NCBI GenBank assembly: GCA_038501625.1
Contig: JAZAYU010001043.1
Span: forward strand, 1-64,000
From: Corbicula japonica
Taxonomy: Eukaryota > Mollusca > Bivalvia > Venerida > Cyrenidae
DNA: 64,000 nt
Direction: 5' to 3'
This document shows, one piece after another, positions 1 through 11,874 of the stretch (positions are counted from its first letter, which is position 1; each line of letters starts with the position of its first letter). A program made the translations under genes and the position numbers. The notes beneath the pieces are model-generated. The model worked only from the letters and a program-made list of their open reading frames with translations, was not told the DNA's origin and ran no database searches.

Positions 1-38
1 AATGATACATTACCTATTAATTCATTTAGTTTTTGCAG

Positions 39-152
39 ATTTTCCAGGTTGACAGAGAAAACTATCAAAATATAAACGCTTTGTATGTTCCAACTTGTGA
101 TGAAGAATTCAAATACAGTGGAGGCGTGTCAAAACATGCCGCAGACAGCTGA
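39..152 (+). pseudogene. Possible macro-domain-like exon fragment
   Basis: A splice acceptor (ttttgcag, ending at 38) is followed by an open frame that includes the string NINALYVPTCDEEF and then YSGGVSKHAADS. This looks like the central part of a macro (ADP-ribose-binding) domain, where an N-rich loop is followed by a GGV loop. The frame meets TGA at 150-152, but the same frame resumes with SCRLAEKV, which is what a macro domain would have next. The fragment is therefore either a decayed exon or the edge of a gene that starts left of the window. Homology is inferred from motif resemblance only. Confidence 0.35.
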
Positions 153-599
153 AGTTGCAGACTGGCTGAAAAAGTAAAATATTAATATTAATGATGAACC
201 ACATTTATGTAAGTTTTAACACTGAATAACCTTCACCTGTATTGCACATATAGAAATACAAATTCAACTTTTAAAATAAAAGATCTATCATTGAAAAATT
301 ATTCAGATACAATGGTATTTAGAATGGTGAAAGATTTGAGATGTGTTAAGGAAATTTATGAGCTACAATACTATGTTTATTATTAATAAAAGAATTTTAA
401 TAAAAATAAAACCATAAACCTACAAGAGTACTTTTGTTTGCATGGTGCCAGTCTTTGAATCAGACACTTCACTGTGATACTGCTGTCAAAGCTGCACTAA
501 CCCATGATTGACTGTGTCATCTTTCTAGCATCACCTGGACCTGAAATATGACAGGAAGAGTTGAGAAATTATTCATCTTGTAAACATTATATTTAACAT

Positions 600-1770
600 T
601 TTACTCCAGTTATTATGCCTTTTATCATATGGGCTACCAGTATAGATCCAGATCAGCTACCACATCTGTGTCTTATGATCTGGATCTAAACTGTTAACGA
701 TTTGTCAGAAATAACCTGAAGAATCTAAATGCAAGCTGTTACGTTCTGATCAGACAGAATGATTTAAGATCTAGTCCATATCTGATGGCTTTCATTTGGG
801 TATGGAAAACATTTGGGTTGTTTTAAGTGTTTGAAGCCCAGTGGCTTCACTTTTGAAGCCCAGTGTCTTCACTTGGGTATGTAAAATAGTTAGATTTTTA
901 AAAATGATATTAATGAAAGAAAAAGAAAGTATAAAGTCTGAATTTTTTGAACAAGAAATACCTGGGAATGGCATGAACTGTTCTCTTCAAAATACCAAAG
1001 AAATTTCAGAACACCAAAATTAATAAAGATATGACAAAATAGTGGTTCATTAACCCTTTAAAAAACATTTCCTCCAAATGTGGTAAACACCGCTATGCCG
1101 TGCATGAACTTTAAATTTGCCACAAGATATAAATAAAACATCAAATGCCTGTATTGAAGAATTTCACTTTTCCTGAACAGCACTTCTTTAAATATGTACT
1201 ATTACCGGTATATCAATCTAAAACTTTTTATAAAAAGGAAAGAAATTTTAATACACATCAATAAAAATATTAAAGGATCATTCAAAGACATTCCCAAATA
1301 CATGTTGTTATTTTTAAAAATCATCACTTGCAATGGTTTAGTGCACTTAAACCCTTTTCTCCATAGATATGCCTTTTATCAGGAGCAAAAAATTAGAGTC
1401 AAATCAGCCTGCAAAAGTTAAAATGTATACAGTCTAGATCTACTATGTTTGCTTTTTTATGTAAAGGATCTAAAAGCAGTGAAGATCCACAACTGCATCA
1501 AAAACTGTTGGTGTTAATCCTTTACTCCATAGATACAATTATATTAGATGGGCAATTGTGTAGATCTAGATCAGATGGCACATTTGTGATCATGTTTTGC
1601 ACTTTTCACTTTAAATTTAAATTTATTAGTTATTTCTGACTGAGATGTCACCAGTGTAGATCCTGATCAGATTGCATGAATTTGTCAGCTGATCTTGATC
1701 GATACTGGTTGCATACAAATTAAATTGTGTATATATGGAGAAAAGCATTAAGCTCTTGCAGCAATTAATC
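600..1770. repeat. Dispersed repeats with GATCAGGATCTGCAC-type cores
   Basis: Segments around 610-780 and 1500-1760 share blocks such as 'ccagtgtagatcc', 'tgatcagat' and 'cagaaataacc', with related copies at 4185-4400, 4905-5130, 32140-32400 and 34735-34980. The blocks contain imperfect inverted pairs (GATCAG/CTGATC, GGATCT/AGATCC), so open frames on either strand here are repeat-derived. This family type is common in bivalve genomes; its mobilising class is not evident. Confidence 0.6.
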
Positions 1771-2112
1771 ACTGGGAATCACAACTTCACCCTGCCTTCA
1801 ACTTCAAAAGTTACAGTAGCAAGTGCTTGTAAAAAATTTATTTCTTTGGGAAAAAGATTTGTCATTACAACCTTTTGATTGAATTCGGAATTTTATCATG
1901 GTTAGAAACTCAATTTGATAATGGTAAATCATGTTAAATAACTTTACGGTCTTTCTTCTGTAAAAAAAAGGAATATGCATATCAGGAATAGATTGTTAAA
2001 ATCTAGAATCTCAACGCTATAGTATGGTACATTATGGGTGAAGCCAAATACTAAAATTCAGGCTATCGCGGAAAGTCTGTAACAGGAAATTCCATAAATC
2101 AATGAAAAATGC

Positions 2113-3493
2113 ATGTCTCCCCCCTGCGCCCAGACCCCTGTGACCTTGATCTTTGACCTACTGATCCCATAATCAATAGGGTTCTTCCACTCAATAAGGG
2201 CTATTTAGTATTACCCTATTTAGTTTGAATGCTCTGGGTCAAGCAGTACTCCAGTAATTGACCGGATACGTTTTTTACTCTTCGGGGCCCCTGTGACCTT
2301 GACTTTTGACCTACTGACCCCAAAATCAATAGGAGTCCTCTACTCAATAAGGACATCCATCGTATGAAGTTTGAAGGGTCTGGGTAAAATAGAACTCCTG
2401 TTATTGAGTGGAAACGGTTTTCACTTTTCAGGCCCCTGTGACCTTGACCTTTGAAATACTGACCCCTTATCAATAGGGTTCTTCTAATCAATAATGGCTA
2501 TCACCCTATGAAGTTTGAAGGCTCTGGGTCAAAGGGTACTCGAGTTATTGAGCGGAAACGGTTTTCACTCTGCGGGCCCCTGTGACCTTGACCTTCGACC
2601 TACTGACCCCAAAATCAATAGGGTTTTTCTACTCAATAAGGGCTATCACCCTATGAAGTTTGAAGGCTCTGGGTCAAAGTGTACTCGAATTAATGAGCGG
2701 AAACGGTTTTCACTCTTTGGGCCCCTGTGACCTTGACCTTTGACATACTGACCCAAAAATCAATAGGGTTCTTCTACTCAATAAGGGCTATCATCCTATG
2801 AAGTTTGAAGGCTCTGGGTCAAAGGGTACTTGAGTTATTGAGTGGAAACGGTTGTCACTCTTCGGGTCACTGTGACCTTGACCTTTCACCTACTGACCCA
2901 AAAATCAACAGGTTTCTTCTACTCAATCAGGGCTATCATCCTATGAAGTTTGAAGGCTCTGGGTCAAAGGGTACTCGATTTATTGAGCAGAAACGGTTTT
3001 CACTCTTCGGGTCACTGTGACCTTGACCTTTCACCTACTGACCCAAAAATCAATAGGGTTCTTCAACTCAATAAGGGCTATCATCCTATGAAGTTTGAAG
3101 GCTCTGGGTCAAAGGGTACTTGAGTTATTGAGCGGAAACGGTTGTCACTCTTCGGGTCACTGTGACCTTGACCTTTCACCTACTGACCCAAAAATCAATA
3201 GGGTTCTTCTACTCAATAAGGGCTATCATCCTATGAAGTTTGAATGCTCTGGGTCAAAGGGTACTCGAGTTATTGAGCGGAAACGGTTGTCACTCTTCGG
3301 GTCACTGTGACCTTGACCTTTCACCTACTGACCCAAAAATCAATACGGTTCTTCTACTCAATAAGGGCCAACCTATGAGGTTTGAAGGCTCTGGGTCAAA
3401 GGGTAATTGAGTTATTGAGCGGAAACGAAGTGTGACAGACGGCTAGACGGACAAGGCAAAAACAATATGTCTCCCCCACAGGGGGGAGACATA
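2113..3493 (+). mobile_element. Tandem-core element, 145-bp units, flanked by GTCTCCCCC inverted ends
   Basis: The element begins ATGTCTCCCCC and ends GGGGGGAGACAT, with a second ATGTCTCCCCC just before the end that makes a 3' hairpin. The inside holds about nine tandem units of 145 bp; the anchor GCTCTGGGTC recurs at 2521, 2666, 2811, 2956, 3101 and 3246. Each unit carries a GTGACCTTGACC core. The three 71-aa frames on the plus strand are one repeat translated again and again, not genes. The layout (unique head, core array, short simple repeat, terminal hairpin) resembles the pearl/CvA-type non-autonomous rolling-circle elements described in bivalves. Confidence 0.65.
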
Positions 3494-3580
3494 ATTAATC
3501 TAATTTATAGTTAGTAATTAATTTTTATGCCATTGCAAAATGTGATTTTTTTTAATAATTATTAGATATAATTATATATA

Positions 3581-4096
3581 CGTATAAGTGGTTATTTCTG
3601 CGGTGGCTTTATTTCTGCTATTTCTGCGGTTAAATAAATGTCCACAAATTTAAAATCCGCAGAATATTTATCCCTTTGTGAACTTTATAACGGTCACAGT
3701 GCATTCTACATTTTGACTTGATAAATGTGTAAAGTAATAACGAACGACGACACACTTTTTTAATGGGTTGCATACAAAAATAGATGAAACGAAAGGCTAT
3801 GTACAACATGCTTTATTAAACAATATTTGAATAAACGATTATGTTCAGATTTTCCATTTGCAGCTAATTGGTAACTCAAATATAATTAATGTACATGTAT
3901 TAGTACATGTATTAGCTTTTACTTTATTAATGTAAGTATGTATGGCAATGGCATCGATCTTTATATTTCCACTTTCTAAAGAGACTGCATAATTTTAGTC
4001 CGGTTATGAAAGAACTTGATGCCGCAGAAATAAAAACACCCATGAATTTTAACAAAACTTCATGATTTGGAGCCCGCAGAAATAACCACTTATACG
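3581..4096. mobile_element. 516-bp TIR element (CGTATAAGTGGTTATTTCTG)
   Basis: The left end CGTATAAGTGGTTATTTCTG and the right end CAGAAATAACCACTTATACG are exact reverse complements, followed by further matching bases (CGG). No long coding frame is inside. No clear target duplication was found, so the superfamily is left open. Confidence 0.65.
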
Positions 4097-4179
4097 GTAG
4101 ATATTTTCTTAAATATTTGGGTAACAGTTTTGGGGCCATTTGTCATTCTGACAAAAAGTTTCCATACATACTCCTTTTT

Positions 4180-5130
4180 ACGCATGTGTGACCAGTGTAG
4201 ATCCAGATCAACTGGCTCATCTGTGCTGTCTGATCAGGATCTGCACAGGTTGCATAATGGTCAGAAATTACCGAATGAATAAAAAAGCGACCAGGTTAGA
4301 TCTTGATCAGACGGCACGAATGTTCAAGCTGATCTGGATGTAAACTGTTCGCACACGCAATAATAGTGTATCTATGGAGAATGGGTTAAAACACAGCTTT
4401 GTTGTGCCTGTAATTAAAAAAATAATGAGAAAATGCTCATCAAAATGTACCTCATTGCAAAACACTGTTTTGTCATTTATACAATAATTGAGATGGGAAT
4501 TTAGTTAAACTCTTGTTGCTTAGGTACTTAGTCAGGTTAAAAATAAAAATTCCATGTACAAGAAGCGGCATAACTCTGTCAAATTTGATAGATCTTAAAG
4601 ATTTTGGCATCAAGTGTTGAATGCAAGTAAGCAATAATTATTAATCTATTTGGGTACACAGCTTCACTATGTATTAAAAAATTGAAAACTGAAATAAATA
4701 TTATTCTTTAGTTCTTTCAGCAATTTCCCTCTTTGGGAAACACGGCTTTGCAGTGTCTCAAATTAAAAATTGTTACAGAAGCAACTTCTGGTAAAAATTT
4801 GTCTCTTTTGAAAACATAGATTTTTTTTTTGCAATTGTTATGTCAAACGTTTGCTTTAATTTGTATCTGTTAACCATTTCCTCTATACATACCATTTAAG
4901 GTGTGTGTAACCAGTGTAAATCCAGAGCAGCCGGCACATCCCTGCCATCTGATGAGGATCTGCACAGGTCACATTTTCGTGAGAAATAACCTAATGAATA
5001 AAAAAGCGAACAGTTAAGATCCTGATCAGATGGCACAGATATGTCGGCCGATCTCGATGTAAACTGTTCGCGCACACAATAATGGTGTAACTATAAAGGA
5101 AAGGGTTAAAACACAGCTTTGTTGTGCAAA
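4180..5130. repeat. Two further dispersed-repeat copies plus hairpin motif
   Basis: Copies at about 4185-4400 and 4905-5130 are close relatives, both with 'aataaaaaagcga' and 'gatctc/ggatgtaaactgttcgc'. Each is followed by a CACGGC-TTY-GCCGTG style imperfect palindrome or a decayed form of it. Nothing coding is seen. Confidence 0.55.
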
Positions 5131-5273
5131 CAATTCAAACTTAAAGTGTGAGTATTCAGTTATTCATTGCTAATTCTTTCCTTGGAAAACACCGCTTCGC
5201 CGTGCTCGCTTTTAAATTGTTACAGTTGACAAATGGTTCCTGTTGCAAGTAATTGTTGAAATTGATCTGCAAT

Positions 5274-5666
5274 CAGGGCTGGACAAATTTAGTTTTTTTG
5301 TAACTAGTCCAGAACTAGCTGGGTAAACATTTCAGCTAGTCCCACTTTTGCGCAAATAAGCAAATTCTGATTGGTCAGTATTAACAGTAAAGAAAGAAAC
5401 AGGAAATTCAAGAGGAAGCGTAACATGAGGGCTTGATAATGTTAAAATAGATCTCAAAACATGTTATTTTGAAATAAACTTATTGCTGTTGTAATATGAT
5501 ATGCATATGGTGCTAAAAGAGAATGGCGCATATCAAATTAACGTTTAAACTAGTCTACTCTAAAAAATTGAGCTAGCCCACGGACAAGCAATCAGATATT
5601 GTGAGATTGTCCGATACAATTTTCAGCTTGTCCAAGGCGTCGGGCTAGTGAGTTTGTCCAGCCCTG
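5274..5666. mobile_element. hAT-like MITE with CAGGGCTGGACAAA ends
   Basis: Left CAGGGCTGGACAAA and right TTTGTCCAGCCCTG are inverted, and the subterminal regions both carry repeated 'ctagtcc' or 'ttgtcc' motifs. CAGGG... termini suit hAT elements. The flanks (tctgcaat and catagtca) do not form an exact 8-bp duplication, so the copy is probably old. No transposase is encoded. Confidence 0.6.
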
Positions 5667-6249
5667 CATAGTCATGTAAAGGAAGGGCAAATTCTGTGCT
5701 GTTTGAGTGTTGGTACAGTTTATTAAGGGTAAATTTAAAAAAATTACCTCTCCAGTAGTCTAATTTTTCTCCTATTCCAGTTTCATGCTCTTTAAACCAG
5801 AATGTCAGGCATCTTTCATATGTATACTTCAAACTGAAATACAAATTACAAACAAGAAGCTGTGTTCGGAAAACACATATGCCCCCGGTAGCGAAGTTTG
5901 TAACGATACAAATTTTAAATGATAGCACAGTGTTAAAACTGCAACTAAAATGACAAGTTAGTTCTAAATAATGAAAATAACCGTCTGGTGCCAGAACCTG
6001 TACATGAAAAGAATTTATCATAACAAGAGCCAGTCGGAAACACATTTAAAACTGGGCTTCATTTAAACTGGGGAGTGATTCAGGAGTTTATGACACCCAA
6101 CACACACACATGAACAAAAGTTTCTTAATCCAAGTTAGGAAATCAATACATTACAGTTACTTTATTATTGTAGTTTTTTTTAGAGGGTTTACACAACCCA
6201 GTCCATACACCCCTGATCCCACACCCATCAACCCACTATCCCTGCCCAC

Positions 6250-6615
6250 CTATAGTGATGTGGTGGGGTGTGGTGTAGTATAGTAAGGTATGGTATGCTG
6301 GTTGTTGTCGGTGGTGGTGTGGGTGTTGTTGCTGTTGTTGGTATTGTTGTTGGTGTTGGTAATGTTGGTGTTGTTGGTGGTGTTGCTGTTGTTGTTGGTC
6401 TAGTTGTCAGTGTTGTTGTTGGTGTTGTCAGTTGTTGGTGTTGTTGATGCTATTGTTGTTGGTTGTTGGTGATGCTATTGTTGTTGGTGGTGGTGTTGTT
6501 GTTGGTGCTGTTGTTGACGGTGTTGTTGGTGCTGTTGTTGACGGAGTTGTTGGTGGTGTTGTTGACGGTGTTATTGGTGGTGTTGTTGACGGTATTATTG
6601 TTGGTGGTGTGGTGC
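6250..6615. repeat. GTT/GGT-rich simple repeat
   Basis: About 360 bp is made almost wholly of G and T (ggtgttgttgttg and variants). It produces overlapping Val/Leu-rich frames on the plus strand and Thr/Pro/Asn-rich frames on the minus strand. These frames are composition artefacts. Confidence 0.9.
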
Positions 6616-6654
6616 AACACATTTGAACTTGTAACAGTTACTTGTTTGACAGAG

Positions 6655-7206
6655 CAGAGGTGTAGAATTCCACTCGACCGCTCGCCATGGCAAGTAAATG
6701 ATCCGTTGGGTCGAGCGAAGCGGCCGAAACACTCCACCGACGGGGCGAGTAAATTTTTCAGCAAAGTACATGTGTTTTCTTCAAAAAATGAAATATTTTC
6801 ACTTTGTTTACAAAATACAATTCGATTTCCAGAATTTCGGTCGATTTCCGGTGTATTCTGAACGTTTCTGATGTAAAGGTAACAGCAGCGATTTATTTTT
6901 ATCCTCATTGGGTTTCCCAAATCAGAACGAGGCTGCAAGTGCACATATTTTCCCGCTGTATGTCAAAAATTATGTAGAAACAAATGAAGATAACCTTTTT
7001 TTACACAAGATACGGGTCATGATGAAAAGTGAGAGAGCGAGCGAGACAGTAAGAAAGAGATAGAACGAAAAGAAAAACAAAAATTGCAACAGAAAGAGTA
7101 TTTTATTTAAAATGTAAGGGTGAGGGTACTTTCTGTAAGGGTGAGTGCACTTTCTCATTCACTCGACCTGCAGGGCGAGTGGGTCAAAGAAAATTTCTAC
7201 ACCTCT
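6655..7206. mobile_element. TIR element with CAGAGGTGTAGAA ends
   Basis: Left CAGAGGTGTAGAA and right TTCTACACCTCTG are perfect inverted termini, and both ends carry 'cactcgac' and 'gcgag' motifs just inside. The CAG...CTG termini are hAT-like; an exact 8-bp duplication was not found. The right half of this element lies in the following tandem duplication. Confidence 0.6.
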
Positions 7207-7668
7207 GTTAGAGCAATTATTCCTAAAATCTGAAATAAATAATTAGTGGTAAACACGGCTTTGCCGTGCTTCCTATTTAAATCATTCTACACTATGCCTA
7301 ATTTTTTTATGAAATGTAGCTCTAATAATTTTTTGTTGTTGTAAATGAAGCATTATTCAGATAGCATCTGGTAAACACAGCTTTACAGAAAGAGTATTTT
7401 ATTTAAAATGTAAGGGCGAGTGTACTTTCTGTAAGGGCGAGTGCTCTTTCTCATTCACTCGACCTGCAGGCCAAGTGGGTCAAAGTAAATTTCTACACCT
7501 CTGCAGAGCAATTATTCCTAAAATCTGAAATAAATAATAAGTGGTTAACACGGCTTCGTCGTGCTTCCTATTTAAATCATTCTACACTATGCCTCATTTT
7601 TTTATGAAATGTAGATTTAGCTCTAAAAAATTGTATTTGTTGTAAATGAAGCATTATTCAGATAGCAT
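7091..7668 (+). repeat. 296-bp tandem duplication
   Basis: The segment starting AGAAAGAGTATTTTATTT at 7091 starts again at 7387, giving a 296-bp unit. The unit spans the right end of the CAGAGGTG element and about 170 bp beyond, including TAAACACGGCTTTGCCGTGC and 'cattattcagatagcat'. The second copy is interrupted by the hAT element at 7669, while the first copy preserves the uninterrupted site. Confidence 0.8.
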
Positions 7669-9069
7669 CAGGGTTGGCTTATTGACCGGTCAATTGAGTA
7701 TTGACCGGGCCGGTGGTCAATACTGGTCAAAAGTGGTCATTACTGGTCAATAGTGGTCATTTCTGGTCAATAGTGGTCATTACTGGTCAATTCAATTTTA
7801 TTCACAACCAAACTGTCCAAAATGTTCTTATAATCATTTAGAATCCTTTAGGCCCTTACAATAGCCCCTGTAAGGGCCTAAATGGTACTTCATTAATGGT
7901 TTATTATTGATAAGCCTTTAATAAATACAAATATTTAATTGGTATGTTCCTATGTTCAATAAGCAAAGGAAATGTATTTTCCGCTGGTTAAGCAAAGCTA
8001 ATTAGGTGGAAAATATTAATTTCCTTTGATTGGGTAAGATCTTTTGAATGTACCAATCACAAGGTGTTGTTTTCATTGGTTTAAAGCACAAGTTCTCATG
8101 TGCATTGTTGGAAAATATATGGTCATTCAGCTTTGGGCATTCAATGCTTACAGACACATTTTTTTAAGTATGTGGAAATTTTATGGTATATATAAACAGC
8201 TTGACATAATTATAGGCATTAATGATAAGTAACACTGAAATTAATAAATGTAGTATGCTAAAAGTTTCAATTCATATACTGTTTGTTATGTTTTATGTAA
8301 TTTATGTAGTGGATTCTTTAAAGAACATTCTGTAAGCTTTGCCCAAGTGCTCAGTACAATACATGCATTATATGAAACAGTATGACTTGGTTGTTCACTT
8401 GCAAAGATGTGTGAGGTCAAAGGAAGTGCAATCACCCCTCAGTCTCTTGACCATCAATTGTCAAACACAAGTGTTAACTGGCAGGTGTATAACACCTACT
8501 TCATGGATATTGGATAATCCTTAAATAAACACATAGGCATCTTAATTGACATGTTCCCAAGTTCAATAAACAACAGAAGTGTGACACAACACCCCTCCAT
8601 CTCCTCACCATCCATTGTCATACACAAGTGTTACTTGGCAAGAGTGTAACACCTACTGGTGGTGCAAATTGCCTTTGCTTTAATTAAAAAAATCAAGTTA
8701 CTAAATCATTCTTTGCTGAAAGTTGATAAAATACTAACATTAAAAGAATTCTTACTTTGTCTAAAAACTCACCAGAATGAAGCCAAAAGACCCTGTTTTG
8801 GGATTTTATGATCTCAGTTACTGAGGGAAATAAGACAATTTCTAAGTGCAAAGCATGTTCAAGTGAAGTTAGTTCTAAAGTTACTTGAGTAGAAATTAAA
8901 TAAAACTTAAAAGGTTTGTTTTCTTCCTTTCTTTTATGAAAATTTTGAAAAAAAAGTTCAATTGACCAGTATTGACCACTATTAACCACTTGGGGAGTAT
9001 TGACCGGGACGGTTTTAACCGGTTAAAACACCGGTTTAAACCAGGGGCGGTCGATTAGTGCCAACCCTG
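7669..9069. mobile_element. 1.4-kb non-autonomous hAT element, 8-bp TSD GATAGCAT
   Basis: The termini are CAGGGTTGGC and GCCAACCCTG. GATAGCAT at 7661-7668 is repeated at 9070-9077, the 8-bp duplication expected of hAT transposition. The neighbouring tandem copy has GATAGCAT only once (7360-7367) followed directly by the same flank, so it is an empty site. The subterminal zones are full of 'attgaccagt' and 'tggtcaatac' repeats, probable transposase-binding motifs. No transposase frame is present, so movement would need a helper element. Confidence 0.88.
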
Positions 9070-9112
9070 GATAGCATTTGGTAAACACAGCTTTACCATA
9101 CCTCAAATTTCA

Positions 9113-9190
9113 ACTTATATTAGCAGAGTAGCTTTATGCTATATCTGCGAATCTTGGGTTCGAGTCCTGATCAAGAATACACATCTTCCA
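9113..9190 (+). repeat. tRNA-like fragment with box B
   Basis: GGTTCGAGTCC at 9157-9167 is a perfect internal RNA polymerase III box B, and TAGCAGAGTAGC at 9121-9132 resembles box A. The spacing (24 nt) is shorter than in a tRNA and no acceptor stem forms. A SINE head or decayed tRNA pseudogene is more likely than a working tRNA gene. Confidence 0.35.
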
Positions 9191-9485
9191 ATGCCATTAG
9201 CTGTTCAGATTTCATTTGACCTGTTCTGTCCAGTCTACAATATCCAGAGTTAATTCAACGCAATACCTAATCGCTTTCCCACACCAAATTAAAACGAAAG
9301 CAATCGATATTACTATCTTAACTGCAATGTTAAACTTACTGTTCTTGTTGATGATTGCAGTAAAAAAATAAATAAAAGCGGTAGGTATAAAATACGCAAT
9401 GGAAAAATGGACCGCAATGGAAACAAAATACGCAATGGAAATAGAAAATATTTATTTTGTGTAAATATATGATTTTATTAGAATT

Positions 9486-10020
9486 TATAACAAAGATTGA
9501 ATATTATATCAACCAAAAACATGTTATTTTTAATTTAAACCAAGTGTCCCGGTTTCAGATTCGTAAATATTAATGAAATACCTTAATAATTCTTGCGCAA
9601 TGGAAATTCCTGTGGACGCAATGGAAATGAAGATCGTGATTTTATTGCTATTCTCTAATATTTGAATGAAAATTGACTTATAAATGATGTTTCAATAATA
9701 TTTCATCGGCCATAAACATGAAATATTTTTTAAATAATGTCTTAGTGTTCAGGTTTCCAATATATATGAAATAATCCTCAAAAATCGTGCGCAATGGAAA
9801 TTCACGTGTACGCAATTGAAATAAAGAGTTTGTTTTAATTGATATTTGGTTGCCTTTTGTAAGATTTAACAACAATTATTGAATTTGTTATCAATCAAAA
9901 ACATTTTGTAAACGTTTAGTCAAGTGTCCAAGTTTTATAATAGGAAATGATATTGAAAAACATATGATAAATCTTGCGCAATGTAAATTCCCGTGCACGC
10001 AATGGAAATAAATACCGTGT
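9486..10020 (+). repeat. Three ~190-bp subterminal repeats of the 11-kb element
   Basis: Three diverged tandem modules each run from 'aatcaaaaacat' through 'caagtgtcc' to a GCGCAATGGAAATTC box followed by a second CGCAATGGAAAT box, near 9594, 9787 and 9975. The spacing is about 190 bp. The first module aligns with the inverted sequence at the right end (20160-20330). Such arrays are commonly transposase-binding sites. Confidence 0.7.
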
Positions 10021-10336
10021 TTTACGGGCATACTCGAGAACTTCTTTGAAAATATTTAACATTTCCCAATTCAATCACCTCTCCCATTCCCCAAAACTAC
10101 TGTTCCCAACAACAAACAGTGCCGTTTCCCTATTGACAAAGGAGTTTTTCGCAAGAAATGACGTACAAAAATAATTTCCATTGACAGGCAGTCAATGGAT
10201 CGGCAATAAGTTAATTCTGACATGACATTTACATCACTAAAAGCTTTCCTTCGTTATATTGTGTGTTGTGCAGTGTGATATAATATCAAGTTACTTTAAA
10301 GAACTCTGTGTGATAACGAAGACATTAATTGTTATA

Positions 10337-10408
10337 ATGCCACGAAAGTGCAGGTTCCCGTGTGGTTCGTGCCAGAAGAAATGTGTGGACGATTGTCTTC
10401 TCTGTGAG
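10337..10408 (+). CDS. Short cysteine-rich first exon (MPRKCRFPCGSC...)
   Basis: An ATG at 10337 opens 24 codons that hold six cysteines (positions 5, 9, 12, 16, 20, 23) and end at a textbook donor, GAG|GTAAGT. The Cys spacing looks like the start of a zinc-binding module. The exon lies just inside the left subterminal repeats of the 11-kb element and points inward, which suits the first exon of that element's own gene. No downstream partner exon was identified, so the product is unknown. An unrelated host exon cannot be excluded. Confidence 0.4.
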
Positions 10409-11871
10409 GTAAGTAATGTTTCACAAGTCTTTTAATCTGATAGCATTTTGACATAGTAGCTGAGCTTATTACTCTAACGTTTAACTTTATCTAAATTAAC
10501 GGATAAGTTAATGCATTCACCCAGATTGGGTTACATATATCAGAAGATTTTTTTAATATTTCAAATTAATATAAATCTGTAGAAAAAGGACCACGTAGAA
10601 GAAGGATCACAATTCGTTTGTCGCATTTACTTTAATTATTACTTTAACTATATGTATTTTTACCAACATGACTGTGTCAATTTACTTGTGGACATCAGAT
10701 TTTTAGAAGGGCCTTTTAGCCAAAAGTTTGTCCAGTGCAATACCAGTAGCACACATATGACACGTTAATGCCAATACACCATTGCATTTCACACCTAGGC
10801 GTCTTTGTTCCCACCAGGGGTCCGAGATTACTGGCAGATTAGGAAAGATAAAAGAATTTGCTACCACAAAATTAATTATAAAAAGGAACCGTTAGTGATA
10901 ATGTATAGTTTTGTAGATAACTAAGGGTCCCTTTATTTATTATAATGAGGATTTGGTAGATAATGGTTTGAAAGTAAATGAATTTAACTAACAATTATCA
11001 GGGGTGTAGGCAGGATTTAATATTTAGGCGGCGCAAATTTTGTAACATAATTTTATTATTGAAGATACAAATCATCGAATTTAAGGGTTTCATTAAAATC
11101 ACTTGTTTTGTTCTTGCATGTCAAATTCGCAATGAATAATTAATAAATAACGATATATCTGTGTCAGTATCTGATATCATTATCTTTCTATGTTCATAAT
11201 TTAAGGGCCCACTACACTCCTCCTTGCACGTTCATCGTCATAACGGAAAAAATTATAAAAATCTCAATAGCGAAAAAGTGCTGTTCAATGAATTGTGTTG
11301 TGATTGTTTCGAACAAAAACGCTTAAAATTTTTAATGTAAAAGTTAATTACATTTGTTTGTTCTAGATTATTTAGTTGCTTATTTAAATTGTATTGTTAT
11401 CTGTTTTTTGGGAAATGAAAATCACATAAAATAGTAATGCATAATCCAAGAAGCTTAACCCTATTATGTATTTTAAGGGGTCTAGCTATAAAGTGCTATT
11501 ATATAAAATATGGAAAACATGCTGAAACTGCATATATGTGATATCAAACTTGAATTTGGGTATGAAAATTGGAATGGTTAATTGACACAGTTTTATATAT
11601 CTTCATTCAATTTTATATATTTCACTGATTCATCATTAGCTGTCTTGCAGATACATAAAACATACAAATCGGGTTCTTTTAACAATTATTGATAAATTGA
11701 GTGTTAGAATTTATTGTATTAAGGCAAGAGGGCGCGGCTTGCTAGCTTCGTTTTCAAAAGGGCGGAGCTTAAAAGGGGCATTTATCGTTGTGTTTAGACA
11801 TCGTAACTGGATGGCCCCCTAATTGATATCCTGCTAAGCTGTTTATTGGACCCTGATAGTTGATATGTCAA
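10409..11871. other. Unassigned interior of the 11-kb element
   Basis: AT-rich sequence without a supported gene. Short frames have no recognisable domain. It probably includes intron sequence of the gene beginning at 10337 and older insertions. Confidence 0.4.
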
Positions 11872-11874
11872 TGA

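Noticed and set aside
2515..3310. Three 71-aa similar proteins starting MKALGQRVLELLSGNG
   Set aside because: Each is the same 145-bp tandem unit plus its neighbour translated; there is no independent gene structure.
6428..6944. Long Val/Leu-rich (plus) and Thr/Pro/Asn-rich (minus) frames
   Set aside because: They arise from a G/T simple repeat; all frames are low in complexity and overlap each other.
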